A stretch of DNA of 64,000 nucleotides from Ustulina deusta (taxonomy: Eukaryota; Ascomycota; Sordariomycetes; Xylariales; Xylariaceae), in the NCBI GenBank assembly GCA_023159155.1, contig JAJNNX010000001.1:2356001-2420000 (forward strand), written 5' to 3'. Shown here piece by piece: positions 46,501 through 58,421 of this stretch. The stretch's first letter is position 1. Each line of letters opens with the position of its first letter. Made by a program: the position numbers and the translations under genes. The notes under the pieces are model-generated. The model did not search any database. It saw only the letters and a program-made list of their open reading frames with translations, and had not been told where the DNA came from.

Positions 46501-47955
46501 CAAGCGTTCCCATTTCACAACTTTTTCTCTGATGCGCCCCGATCGCTCTTCCTTGCGGAAGATGACCGAGCGGCAGTTGTAGACGTTGCTGAAGGCTGCT
46601 ATCGACATATATCAAAAATGTTCTCCGAGCTAGAGGATGTTCAGCCTTTTGAAATTTTGCGACGGGATCGCGATAAGGCCAACTACCTCCTCACGAATGA
46701 AGCTCGCATCATTGCTATGACGTCGACACATGCCGCGATGCGACGCTCTGAGATTGCGTCTTTGGGTTTTCATTATGACAATGTTGTGATGGAAGAAGCA
46801 GCACAAATTACTGAAATTGAGAATTTCATTCCTTTAGCTATGCAAAAACCCAAAGACGGCCAAATGGCACTACAGAGAGTTGTTCTCTGCGGCGATCACT
46901 ATCAAAACTCGCCTGTTATTCAAAGCCTTGCCTTCAGACATTATGCAAACCTAGAGCAGTCTCTATTCTCTCGTCTTGTTCGTTTAGGAATACCAGTCAT
47001 CACCCTTGATCAACAGGGTCGTGCACGACCGTCTATTGCAGCGCTGTACCAGTGGAGATACCCGAATCTTGGAAACCTGCCTCACGTTGAAAGCCTTAGA
47101 GAGTTCCAGACTGCCAACGCCGGGTTCAAGTACGAATACCAATTCATTAATGTACCTGACTACAAAGGCCAGGGAGAGGTTGAGCCGACACCTCATTTCA
47201 TCCAGAATCTGGGTGAAGCCGAATACGCCGTTGCGCTATATCAGTATATGCGACTACTCGGTTACCCGGCGTCAAAAATCAGCATCCTAACAACATATGC
47301 CGGTCAAAGAGCGCTCGTTAAAGATATCTTAGCCTTCCGATGCGAGAATGAGGTTATTTTTGGTATGCCTAAGATCGTTACTACGGTCGACAAATATCAG
47401 GGCGAACAAAATGACTGTAAGTCGATCCCTGGCCCTAGTGAGAATGTCACGTACTGATAATGTCTAGATGTCATTCTCTCACTCACACGTACGTCCAGAG
47501 TCGGCTATCTTCGAGATATCCGGCGTCTGACGGTGGCACTTTCTCGCGCCCGCCTTGGCCTGTACATTGTTGGCCGAAGAGAAGTGTTCGAGGCATGCTA
47601 TGAGCTTCGATCCGCTTTTGATCTACTACTTCACCGACCGGACAAGCTGGTGCTGTCGACAGGCGAGATGTGGCCGTCGTGTCGTACCTTGGCCGAGGAG
47701 GAGGGGACGACCGCGCCCAATGAAGCGGTTATGGAAGGCGTGGAGCATCTTGGCCAATTTGTCTACGAGATGACAGTGTCGAAAGTCAAACAGCTGCGTG
47801 CTGAGCAAGGTCTTCCAGAACAAGAGGTTGACGAGGCGAAACTACAGCCCATCCGGGAGGAAGACGAGGTACATTACGTGAACGACGCAAGCGATGAAGA
47901 AGATGAGGAGCAGGAAGAGATCCCCCAGGAGGTGGGAAACAAACCTGAAGAGTGA
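43502..47955 (+). CDS. Aquarius/Cwf11-like intron-binding RNA helicase of the spliceosome
   Basis: Three exons, 43502-43764, 43836-47416 and 47468-47955, give 1443 aa, normal for Aquarius. It is an SF1 helicase of the intron-binding complex that contacts the intron upstream of the branch point. The N-terminal half is the helical armadillo-like domain (LWPGYSEDSSNFHVLLIALL at about residue 90, DRHFLMEVLLSTFEKRKTF later). The helicase part starts at Walker A, VGPPGTGKTD, near residue 836, followed by LLIAHSNQALNQLF, a Walker B-like VMEEAAQITEIE, LCGDHYQNSPVIQ and LDQQGRARPSIAAL. The last motifs, VDKYQGEQNDYVILSLTRT and LTVALSRARLGLYIVGRRE, are split by the second intron, and splicing restores them. 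The C-terminus is acidic. The start is the ATG of MPTAKRLKRS; the frame is open slightly further upstream but without an ATG. Confidence 0.95.
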
Positions 47956-50900
47956 CTTTCTGTTGTTTCTTTTTTTGAGTTCTTGAAACGTTTGATGAGG
48001 AATCTAAGCAGCCAATAAGCAGTCAATACCCTTGTCAACCTAGTGTATATATGCTATGAATATAACTCGGGAGTACCGAAGGCGAAAAAAAAAAGAATAC
48101 GAGAGCTATCAAATTCGTCTTTCTGCTCTAGCCTTGTGGTAGATACAGCCCCCTGATTCTTCGTCTTGTATTTTTTACAACGCTGGGAGTGACTGGGAGT
48201 TTACCAGATTGATCTAATGTGGCTTCGTCGAAGAGTCAGATAGAACTCGTATGGAGAATGTTTATTGTTGCCACCACAAGGTTTTTCTCATTTAGGGTAT
48301 TTATTTTGAGACAGAGCGCAACGGTCCGTAGTGTGCAGAATGTCTGGCAGCGATGGCGAAACTCCGCAGCAGCGCATTGCATCGGTGGCACGACTCTATT
48401 CTGGGCACAAACAGCCAATCAGAACTTCCTATCTCGTTCAAAATTAAAAAGAATGCAAAAATTATTGGCCGCCTTCGAGGCCCAACCAGATCCACTAAAA
48501 AGCGATGGATCCTGAGGTCATTCTGCATGCCGGGGTTATTTTAGGTCCATTAGACCCATGCAAGACATCTACTGGGAGGTAAATGGGTACTGGAGAGAGG
48601 GACGTGATAACTCATCGGTATGTTCCTTGTGGACTAGGATCTACGCTTACATTGCTCGACACTTGTCTCGTAGCCTGGCTCGTATCTCGCAGCAATATAG
48701 GTAGGTACCTTGGAGCCGTCATCTGCGCGGATAGGATGCGCGCAGTAGCAGACGTGATGATGAGATATCTGACTTCAGGCAAGGGAGGTGCATCACGAGC
48801 GTAGGTAGCCCAACTTGACTGCGTGTATACACTACCTACTGGGATACGTAAATATGCCGGGAGGGAGAGCTGAGAAGGGAGAATAATTAATATACTATGT
48901 TAGTAGGGTTGTGGGAGGATAATACCTAATGCAATTGGTGGATGAGAATTTTTGGTTAGCTCGGCAGTCTATATGCTATACTCTGACTGAGTTTCCTTTT
49001 CTTTTTCCTTTCCCTTCTTTTTTTTTTTTTTTTTATTAAAATTTTTTTTTCTTCCGCTCTCACTGATGTGTTTGGGTAAATTGTCTTTTTTCTTCTTTTT
49101 TTCAGTCTCTTGTTTCTGGTTGGTGGACAACCTGAATCACGCTCGCCCAGCTCGGGGTTGCATCTTCCAAACTAGGAAAGGCAAGGTTATATACTACATA
49201 TACAGTATGTATACTTAGGTACTTACCAGCAAGTACCGGTATACCTACCTGGCTAGACTGCAACCTTGCCACGGATCCGTGGCCTCGGTTGGAGAGGAAA
49301 TGTTATCAGCACCGCTTGTGTTTGACCCAGCAACATGTTGTTCTGTGTACACATAGCACACTCCTTGTTACTATTATACTGCGTATTTGCTTCTCATATT
49401 ACCTACCATTACGTAAGACAGGGAGACAAGTATTTATTTACACTACTTTAACTTTTTAACCGCAAAGCCTTCAACAATACTTGGAAATGTACCGCACCTA
49501 GGAGAGAGTACCTTGTCTAGATAACCGAATGGCGCAACGGAAGACATCTCAGCTTCCGGAATTGCATGTGATACAGTACAACGTAAAGAACACGCTCTGC
49601 CTTTGATAGGTGATTGAGCAAACGTGCGCATGCAAGCGGTGTTCCTATTGCTCAACGCCAACAGGCACTCCCATTGTCAATGCTGTGATTAATCATGTCA
49701 AGAAGTGCCAAGTGGTCATTTAGCCCAAACCCTCCATTTTGCAACAAAATTCTGTTGGTATTGTGGGTGCCTTATATTCTACCCAGTACTTGTCTGTCTG
49801 TGTGTCCTTCACTTCATGTTGTACAGGCAATTAATGTATGGGCCGATAGCTTACCTAAACCCACCCCGGCACATAGATGAATGTGTGTACCTGAACGATT
49901 CATTGCCACGGCCTCTGATAAAACCTGTATACACTTCCGGCGCTTTGCCTTGACAGTGTATTTGGGAATATGGCAAAGAGATTTATTTCAAAACTGTGGT
50001 CATGTCTTCCCAGAACTCCAGAGGCAACTGAAACTGATGATGCATTGTTATGGGAACCGAGCTTACCTACGCCATGTCTATGCGTTCCGAGTGGGGAAAA
50101 GGAAAAGAGAGAGAGGGACAACAAAAAGAAAAGGAAAGGACAGGGAAAGGAAAACACTTCTCCTTCTTCACTGATGCCGCTGCTATAACCCACGGAATTA
50201 GGAATTAGGAGACAAGGCAGACGTGGGGATGATTGCACCTTCAGTACCTAATACAGTGGCAACTTTGGTGGGCTGATAAGAGGATGGACGGATGACAATA
50301 CCTTATGTACCTGGGCAGGTTATGGATGCTTTTGGTCCCGGGGGTGGTGTGTGCTGTAAGAGGTACCTATGTATGGTCAATTGTGGGGATTTATTCCTCA
50401 TTGCAATACCTACCTACATACCTAGGTAGGTACACTACACATCGGTATACCTAGTAGGACACAATGCTTCCTTGTTCTACCTACGCTACCTGATACTTAG
50501 ATACACAAGACATAGTATGCGTAATGCTCGCTCGCAAGTTTGCATGCGCACAGATTGGGAAAGCTTAAGAAACAAAGCCTCGTTCTTATATTCCTTTTAT
50601 TACTGTCCCGTAGTACATGTAGTATAGTTTGACAATGACATTGATTTTACAGTGCCGCACAGGTAGATGGGGATTTAGACGGAAGCAGAAGAGCTAAAAG
50701 TATACCCAACTAATGTATCCTGACATGTGCTTGCTGCTGTACCATTGTAACCTCACACAATGAAACTGTAATTTGCTAGGTAGCCACAGTCAGTCCGGAC
50801 TGCCACCAGAGGTATCTTGATGCCGTACACTCTCTAAGGCAGGTAGGAATGGGAGTGGGAGCCCAGAATGACGACCCTTAGCGTCACACTGTGTGCATAA

Positions 50901-51164
50901 TGGAACACACACCGTGAACCATACACACACTTGCAATACCTTCTTAGCTAGACTCTAACTCTCATACAGCCAGCTGGTGGCTATTCCTCAAGCAACATAC
51001 GAGTATTGTCGCTATTTTAGGTAGTGTAGGTTAGGCAGTACCCACAATGGGCCAAACAGCTGGGCTGAGCTGCTGTATATTAGCACAGTGCGCAATACCG
51101 ACTTACCAATACCCCATTGACGACAGTACATGTACTCCGTACAATACCTATCCCGACCTCCATG
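47956..51164. other. large intergenic region, no gene supported
   Basis: About 3.2 kb, the largest gene-free stretch. ORFs of 60-112 codons on both strands (48,219-48,515; 49,881-50,174; 50,238-49,900) lack domains and splice partners. It holds poly-T and poly-pyrimidine tracts at about 48,995-49,110 and a dense ACCTACCTAGGTAGG word cluster at about 50,400-50,460. No tRNA or other RNA gene is recognised. Confidence 0.45.
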
Positions 51165-51975
51165 TAGCGACCCAAGCGGACACAACCCACAGCGAGCCCC
51201 CCCCCCCAAGCCTTAACCCCTTCAAAAAAATTTCCCCGTCACCAATTTTTTTTTTCCCACCCTTTCACCACCCACACTTACTTGATCTCCTCCGATCATC
51301 AGCATAACGACCTGAGAAGACATCCTTCTGAAGGTCGTTTTTGGTAACCTTGTTGCCTCAGGATTTCCCTTTTCTAGGACGGACAACATCTGCATCTCTC
51401 TGCATTTATTTACAGAGAATCCCTCCCCACTCATCCGTTGAGACAAGATCTAGCGACCGAGCCGACGTACTACGCCCTGCGCACGCGTCGTCGAATCTTC
51501 TTTATCTCCTCCCCATTTGGCTGCCGCTTCTCCCCCCGGCGACCAGAACCTGCTAGCAGTAACTTACACTTCTCGTACCCTGGTGCGCTGCGCTGCCTTA
51601 TTGTTCCCGCGCAACGAACACACTTTCATTCCTTCGCCACGACAAGCCAACAGCCGTCGACTGCCTGCCGCCTTGTTTTTCTACCATCTTTGCCATCACG
51701 GCTCCAGTCTTCCTCATTGCGACCATCGTGCTCGGAAAACGGTGCTCGCATCAGTACCTAACTAATTTAATTTGCGCAACCATTCTTTAACCTTCTACGC
51801 TGTGTCTTCTCGTCTATTCGGATTTGATATCCGACTCTGGACTTTACGGCTTCTTCCTTTCTCTCCTGTCTTCGGCTCCGGAAAGGATTAATCCCGCACA
51901 CCCCGAGTGGAAACAAGAGAACGAGAGATATCCAAGCGATCACCAAGCTACTCGACCCCCACGCCATTGTTACTT
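51165..51975 (+). promoter_or_regulatory. ATG-free probable 5' leader/promoter of the eIF4G gene
   Basis: These 811 nt contain no ATG on the plus strand up to the start codon at 51,976. They are strongly pyrimidine-rich, with C9 near 51,197 and T9 near 51,247. The depletion suggests a long transcribed leader kept free of upstream starts. The transcription start cannot be placed from sequence alone. Confidence 0.55.
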
Positions 51976-54900
51976 ATGACTTCTAAGGATAGCCAACAGC
52001 CCGCAAACCCTGCGTCCAACAGCACTGCGGCGCCCGCTGCTACGTCCTACGCTTCGGCTGCCGGCGCAGTAAAGAAGCTGTCATCGACGCCTGTTGTTGC
52101 GACTGGGTCGAATCCGCCTGTTGTTGCTGCTGGTTCATCTGCGCCCACCTCAAACCATGCAAAGTCGTCTTCTGTATCGCCTATGAACGGCCGACCGAAC
52201 ATTATGCCTGCAGTTCCTGTTCCCGCAGTTGCGCACGGCACCTCCACCGTAAACGGCCAATCTGAGCACAACCGCAAAAGCTCTGTCACGATTAGTACCA
52301 ACGGGCCTAATAACTACTCCACGAACGGTTCCTCCGCAGGGGCTAAGCCCGGTATTCAGTTTGGATATCAGGATTCTCCATCTGCTTCGCATAGCACGCC
52401 ACAGCCTCCTTCTGCACCAGTCCCTATTCCTGCTGCTCGTCCCGTTGTGGATCCCCGAAACTCTCCCACTCCGATTCCGATCCCGATTCCTCAGCCCTCG
52501 GCCAGTGGTGGCAGACCTCCACCTCCATCTGGCGCCGCCCCATCAAGCTCCACCTTGAACTTCGGCAGCTTCGAGGGCGATCGATCTCACATGAGGACTC
52601 CCTCGGTGCCTCAAGATCCAGGCGCCCTTGGCCCCCAGCACTCTCCCCACATCCGACGTGGCTCTAATGTTAGCGACATCAGCAGCAACCATGCCGGACC
52701 TCAGCCTGGAGGCATGAACCGCGGTAACTTCTCTGGTGGTTCACGCGGGGGTCGAACTTACAGCGGTGGATTCAACGCTTCGATGGGATATCCTCCTAAT
52801 AATTACAACCGAAACCAACAGGGCAATCAGGGACGAAGCGGAATGCCCCCAAGCTTTCCTGGTAACGGTCGTCAGCATGGTTTTGGTACTCCACCTCAGC
52901 AACACCGCAGCCCAGCCATGGCCGCTGCTGTTCCACAGGGCGTGCCCAATATGCCTCCGGGGCAAATGCCAGGCTATTACTACAGTCCAAATCCCGTAGG
53001 CCCCAATCAGGTACATCACCAAATCTTCCCTTCCTCTAGTCAGCAGCCTTTTGAGCGCACACAATCCAAACATAAGAAAAAAGGACTCCGTCGTGATAGC
53101 GAGAAGTGCTCGAATCTTTACCGACGATCAGAAGCCTTTAGGCATGATTATGATGTGAGACCAAGACGCTGTAGTAGGCGATTTGATTCACGGATCAGTA
53201 TGATTGATGAGCGACGACACATGGGCCAATTTCCTGTCGATAGAATCGATAGCTCATCGGCTTCTGATTCGCCAATGATTTCCTTGCCTCAGAACTTTCC
53301 TATCCACCCCCCGATGACCCAAGAAATGGGCCACCTAGATTTATCACCCGAGAGTGGGAATTTTGATCGGTTGCTAACCAGCGTGAAACAGAATTACTAT
53401 CAGGGCCCATATGATCATAGGAATACGATGCAACCGATGCAACCGATGCAACCGATGCAGCCAATGCAGCCTGTGCATGCGTATCCCGCATACCCAAACA
53501 TGCATAGTGGGGGGTCTCCTCTCCCTCACTTCCAACAACCTTTCGTACCAAGTCCTTACCCTCCTAGTCATCAGCCAATGTCACGTAGCAACTCCTCCCA
53601 AATATCAGATCAACGACCCGCTTCAAGCACTGGCCAGAGTCAAGTACCGGTTGCACAAGGCACACCTCAACAACAAGTCGCTCAGTTAAAACCCGTTGTG
53701 GCTCAGTCTCCTCACTTTGCTCGCCCTGCGAAGAGAAGCGCGGCAATAACCATCAAGAACGAGAACGGTGAGGAAATTGATCTTAAGAATCTAAAGCCCC
53801 CCCCCCCAGCATCGCCAGCCTCGACCAGCCAGCAATCCAGAACCCCTCCAGTGGTATCATCTACCCCTACTCCTCCTCCCAAGGCTTCAACACCTAAGTC
53901 CTTTGTTTCGGCCCACGGTCGAACAGATAGCACCTCCAACTCGAAAACAGTCGAAGAGAAACGTAACGAGTTTAGAGAAAAGGTTCAGCAAACCGCCACT
54001 GGTGAAAAAGATAAGGAAGACGATGAGACCAAAGCCTCAACAGAGAAGGCTGTGCCCGAATTGCAGCTGACGGATACAGCGGCTCAAGATGAGGCTAAAG
54101 TGCCTGACAGCACCAAGGAGAGTATCGATGAAGTGAAGACAGGGGAGGAATCAAAACAAGCTGCCGTCACTGAGCCACCAGCATCAAAGGCTCCTGACGA
54201 ACCAGATGAGGATGAACTAGATCGCATAATACGCGAAATGGAAGAAGCTGATGCCCAGCGCGAGAAAGAAGAGGAGGAGCGGCGTATTAAGAGAGAAGCC
54301 GAGGTCGCTGCAAAGAAGAAGGCTGAGGAAGAGGCTCGAGTTGCCAACGCCGCCGAAAACGATCGAAAGCTGCGTGAGCAAGAAAGAGAAATGGAACGAC
54401 TCGAGGAAGAGAAAATCCGCAAACGTGCCGCCGCCCAAGCTACCGCTACTGAGAGTGCCGCTGAGCTTATGAAGAAAAGTGCAAATTCTCCAGACGTGAA
54501 TATCAAAGAAGTACCTTCCTCAGCCAACGAAGCGGCTGGAAAATTGGCCAGTCTCAGCCTTAATGACAAATCATCCAGTTCTGGTGCAAGGGCCAGTCCC
54601 AGTGGTCGTGCCCCTAAACCACAAGCCCTTAATCTTGTTCCGCTCAGTACTAAAGCTGTCGAGCCTCCTCAACCTAGCGCTGCTCTACAGTCGTTGAAGA
54701 CGGCCAGGCTCTTGGACGTAATCAAGACCGATATCTACCCGCCTGGTATTAACTCGCCGAACCCGGCCTTGAATGCTGCCGTCGCCAAGAAGGGGACTTC
54801 ATTTAAGTACGACTCTGCCTTCTTGCTTCAATTCAAGTCAGTCTTCACAGAGCAGCCCTCTTTAGATTTTCACCAGCAAGTCAAGAACCTCATTGGCGAT

Positions 54901-56724
54901 GGTGATGGTGGACGATCTACCTCAAATCGGTCTGGTGGCGGTCCTGGGAGGCAGAATACTAGAGGTAGCACCTCCAGTTTCCCTATGGGTAGCTTTGGTG
55001 CTGGAGGAGCAGTTTCACAGCTCCCACCTGGCAGCACTTCAACTCAGCGGTTTGAAATCAGCAACAAGGCGATGGGTGGACGGCCTAGCGGAATCAACCT
55101 CGGTAGCTTCCAGCGACCAGGAAGCGCATTTGCTGGAGGTAACCCAATGAGTCGAACACCATCCTCGAACATGGGCAGCATGCCCCACTCGTCTCGGCAA
55201 ACCAGTCGTCGCAATGCAAGCAAGCCCAATACTGTCAATGCCAAATCGGAAGCTCAGGCAGCTAAGAATATGCCTCTAACCCAAGGCATGAGGATCGACG
55301 CGCTTCAGATAAGTTCAAGTGGTTGGAAGCCTACTAGCATTGGTAAAGGCACTGCATCTAGCAATCTAGCAGCCCAGGCCAATCTAATGGACCCTGCTAT
55401 GGTGCAGCGAAAGGTCAAGGCTGCCCTTAATAAGATGACCCCGGAGAATTTTGATCGTATCTCAGATCAAATCTTGGAAATTGCCGCACAGTCAAAGGAA
55501 GAGACTGACGGTAGAACACTTCGTCAAGTCATTCAGCTTACCTTTGAAAAGGCAACGGATGAGGCCCACTGGGCTTCGATGTACGCTAAATTTTGCAAGA
55601 AGATGCTGGAGACGATGAGCCCAGAGATTCGAGATGAGAACATCAAGGACAAGAATGGCAACGTTGTCAACGGAGGTGCCTTGTTCAGGAAGTATCTTCT
55701 CAACAGATGTCAGGAAGAGTTCCAACGTGGTTGGAAGATTCAACTCCCTGAGTCTCAGGAAGGTGAAGATAAGAAAGCTGTAGCGGCGGCGTTGCTATCC
55801 GACGAGTACTATCTGGCCGCTGCTGCGAAGAGAAGAGGTCTCGGCCTGATACAGTTCATTGGTGAATTGTACAAACTGGGCATGTTGACAGAACGTATCA
55901 TGCACGAATGTGTTAGAAAGTTGGTTGACTACTCAGGCGTCCCTGATGAGGCCGAGGTAGAGTCCCTCTGTAAGCTGTTGAGGACTATCGGCGGCAACCT
56001 CGACGCTGCTGAAAAGGGCAAGCTCATGATGGATGCTTACTTCCAACGCATACAGTCTATGATCGACCTCCCTGGACTACCTAGCCGTTTGCAGTTTATG
56101 CTCATGGACGTCGTCGACTTACGGAGGGTCAACTGGGTTTCCAAAGAAGCCAACAAAGGGCCCAAGACCCTTGAAGAGGTTCGAGCCGAGGCAGAAGCAT
56201 TGGCGGCCCAGAAGGCTGCTGAGGCTGCTCGAAGCAACCAGAGAGGGGGCGGAGGGCGTGCACAGCTTGGTCGTGGGGACGCACGACACCTCCCAGGCGG
56301 CTTCCCTCAGCCAACACCGAATCAAGTGGGTATCGATGATCTTCGGCGTCTCAAGGGTGGTGCTAGCCGCCCATCTAGCACCAATCTCACACTCGGCCCA
56401 ATGTCAATGCTGAATTCGCGCAGCAACAGCGGTCGACGCCTCGGGCCTGGTGGCTCTCTGAGCCGTGGTGCGGATGATTCTGGTGCTTCATCTAGAACTG
56501 GCACTCCCCCAGTCAGAGAAACGCCAACTAGCACCAACTCGTTCGGGTGAGTCTCAAATCGTCACAGTTCTTCTAACGTGTGTATACTAACGCGCCTCGT
56601 TTATAGTCTATTAGCCAACATGGACTCTGAGCATCCTGGCTCGCCTCCGTCCACTGCAGCATCCCCCGCCTTGGCTAAGGCTACGCCCGAGACCTCAACA
56701 GTTACTGGGAAAGGGGGCAACTGA
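51976..56724 (+). CDS. translation initiation factor eIF4G (eIF4F large subunit)
   Basis: Scaffold that joins the cap-binding eIF4E, eIF4A and poly(A)-binding protein to recruit the 43S complex. Two exons, 51976-56546 and 56607-56724, give 1562 aa. The first ATG (MTSKDSQQ) is used; the frame extends 23 codons further upstream, to a GTG. Order: Ser/Pro/Asn/Gly-rich N-terminus; a short M-Q-P repeat at about 485-500; a charged helical region at about 745-840 (DELDRIIREMEEADAQ ...); an eIF4E-binding motif of the YxxxxLL type, YDSAFLL, at 945-951; an RG/Ser-rich segment; and the MIF4G domain at about 1139-1390 (VQRKVKAALNKMTPENFDRI ... RRGLGLIQFIGELYKLGML). The tail comes from a small last exon. 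Residues about 346-472 are unusually basic and Cys-containing for this region and are bounded by usable splice signals, so they may be a removable intron. Confidence 0.94.
53428..53475 (+). repeat. 9-bp in-frame tandem repeat (ATGCAACCG)
   Basis: About five copies of ATGCARCCR in the eIF4G reading frame, encoding Met-Gln-Pro repeats. The later copies carry A-to-G changes. Confidence 0.8.
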
Positions 56725-58421
56725 GTGCATTATCCGCTCAGCGATAGACACGTCTTGCATTCGTGGAAGCATCTTCATGCGTAGACTCGAACCACGGTTT
56801 TGCGTTGCATTTACAGGGACTGCAAAAAAGGTGCCTAAAAAGTTCCAGGTTTCTTTCCATCATTATGATACCTTGAGTCTGATAGATTCTCCCTGCAACT
56901 TGTGACTATTCAGAGTCATATTCTTGATAATTTCCAATTCTCAAGTTCTATTTTCACGGCATTTTTAGGCCTTTGGCAGTTTTAAAGACCCAACTGGCTG
57001 CCTATAATGACTGTTGCTCTATCCCACATGCTAGGGAGCAGCCTCTGGTTTGAGGGTACGGTTTTTGGTCCAATGCCCCGCTACGGGGATGGACCACTGC
57101 ATGCAATGGAAATGAAGGTTGGAAGTTTGCTAGCCTTGCCTGGAAGAAGGGAGGGAAGAAAGACTAAGCGACGAAGGCATCGATTACCAAGATGAATGAG
57201 TGAAGAGGACGAAGACGAAGACGGCCGGGGTCTTGAATTGCATTTAATTTTGCGTGATCCTGGGCTGAGAATAATTGACTCGATTTTCCCCAACAGTGGT
57301 TGCCAGCTTGGTGCATACATTGGTTGAAAGGGAAACCCAGTTGTCAAAGGGGTTGACGAGTATCACTGACGCCGCGGGTTGGTCGATTGGGCAGCGCAGA
57401 ATGCCATGGCAGGGCTCGCCTGTACTGCTCATGGGTGGGGAGCGTCAGGGATACAAAGAGGATGGATGATAGAGAAGAAGCAAATAGGACGTCTATCCCG
57501 CCTTTGCTGTATACCACTTAATCCTAGACAACCAGCCGGTGGCAGTTCGCGAGAATTTCAGACTATTATACTCATCCACACTTTGTCTCATCTACAAAGA
57601 TGGCAAAAATCGGGCTAGTGCTCTTAAAGAATTTGATAGCCATGTGCAAGTTTATCGAGTATCAGTAACGTGGATTCGATGTAGGTGCAGTAAGGGCGAG
57701 CGCATAAATTACTGAATGATCTATCAAGTTGACCATATAATTCGCCGTCTATGGAAATGATAGGAAGGGATAAGGCCTAGCTCGATCGATGCATAAAGTA
57801 TCTATGTATTTATTTTATATCAGTGCTACATGGTAAGTCGCAGCAATCAGACAGGACTCATACATAACTATGCCGGCTAAAGTCGTTCGTCTTCAATGAA
57901 TCCCAACATGGGTAAGTAAGTACACCTAAAATAATTATTACAAGATGGTCGGGATACTCCTATAATGAAGAATGTACCCAGCACCCGCTAACTGAGCATA
58001 AATAAATGGCCAGTCAGTTTCAGTTATACTTTCCCATCTCGCAACTCTACTCATTTATTAAAAGTCTTTCATTCTTTAAAAATGACTAGATAAACGCAAA
58101 CATGATAATAATTCAAACATCGTAACCTAGCCGCCTGCCCGCTCAGAAACGCCGTTGGGATGAGAGAAACCGCGAGCTGTACCGAATCCAGCCGAAGAAA
58201 ACCTTACGACCATGTCTCATGGGACCAAGGAATCAACCAGAAGTATGTATACCGCAGCGATAGCTCAGAACGAAAATGCGATCATCAACCACTCTCAAAT
58301 AAAGAATTGGGCAAATTAACAGATGCATGTAGACTAACCCGCCTCCCATCGGACCATGAACGACTGGGCGTAGAGTCAGAATACCACCCCCAGATCATTA
58401 TATCCCATCACACCCAATTCT
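56725..58421. other. convergent 3' region between the eIF4G and POL1 genes
   Basis: About 1.7 kb between converging genes. ORFs at 57,007-57,195, 57,275-57,469 and 58,160-58,516 have no recognisable features and the last runs antisense into POL1. No RNA gene is seen. Confidence 0.5.

Noticed and set aside
48219..48515. 98-codon plus-strand ORF after the Aquarius gene
   Set aside because: No domain, no splice-linked partner and ordinary intergenic composition.
49017..49062. Poly-T tract as a Pol III terminator or poly(A) retrocopy tail
   Set aside because: No A/B boxes or coding remnant stand beside it; it fits the pyrimidine-rich tracts common in fungal intergenic DNA.
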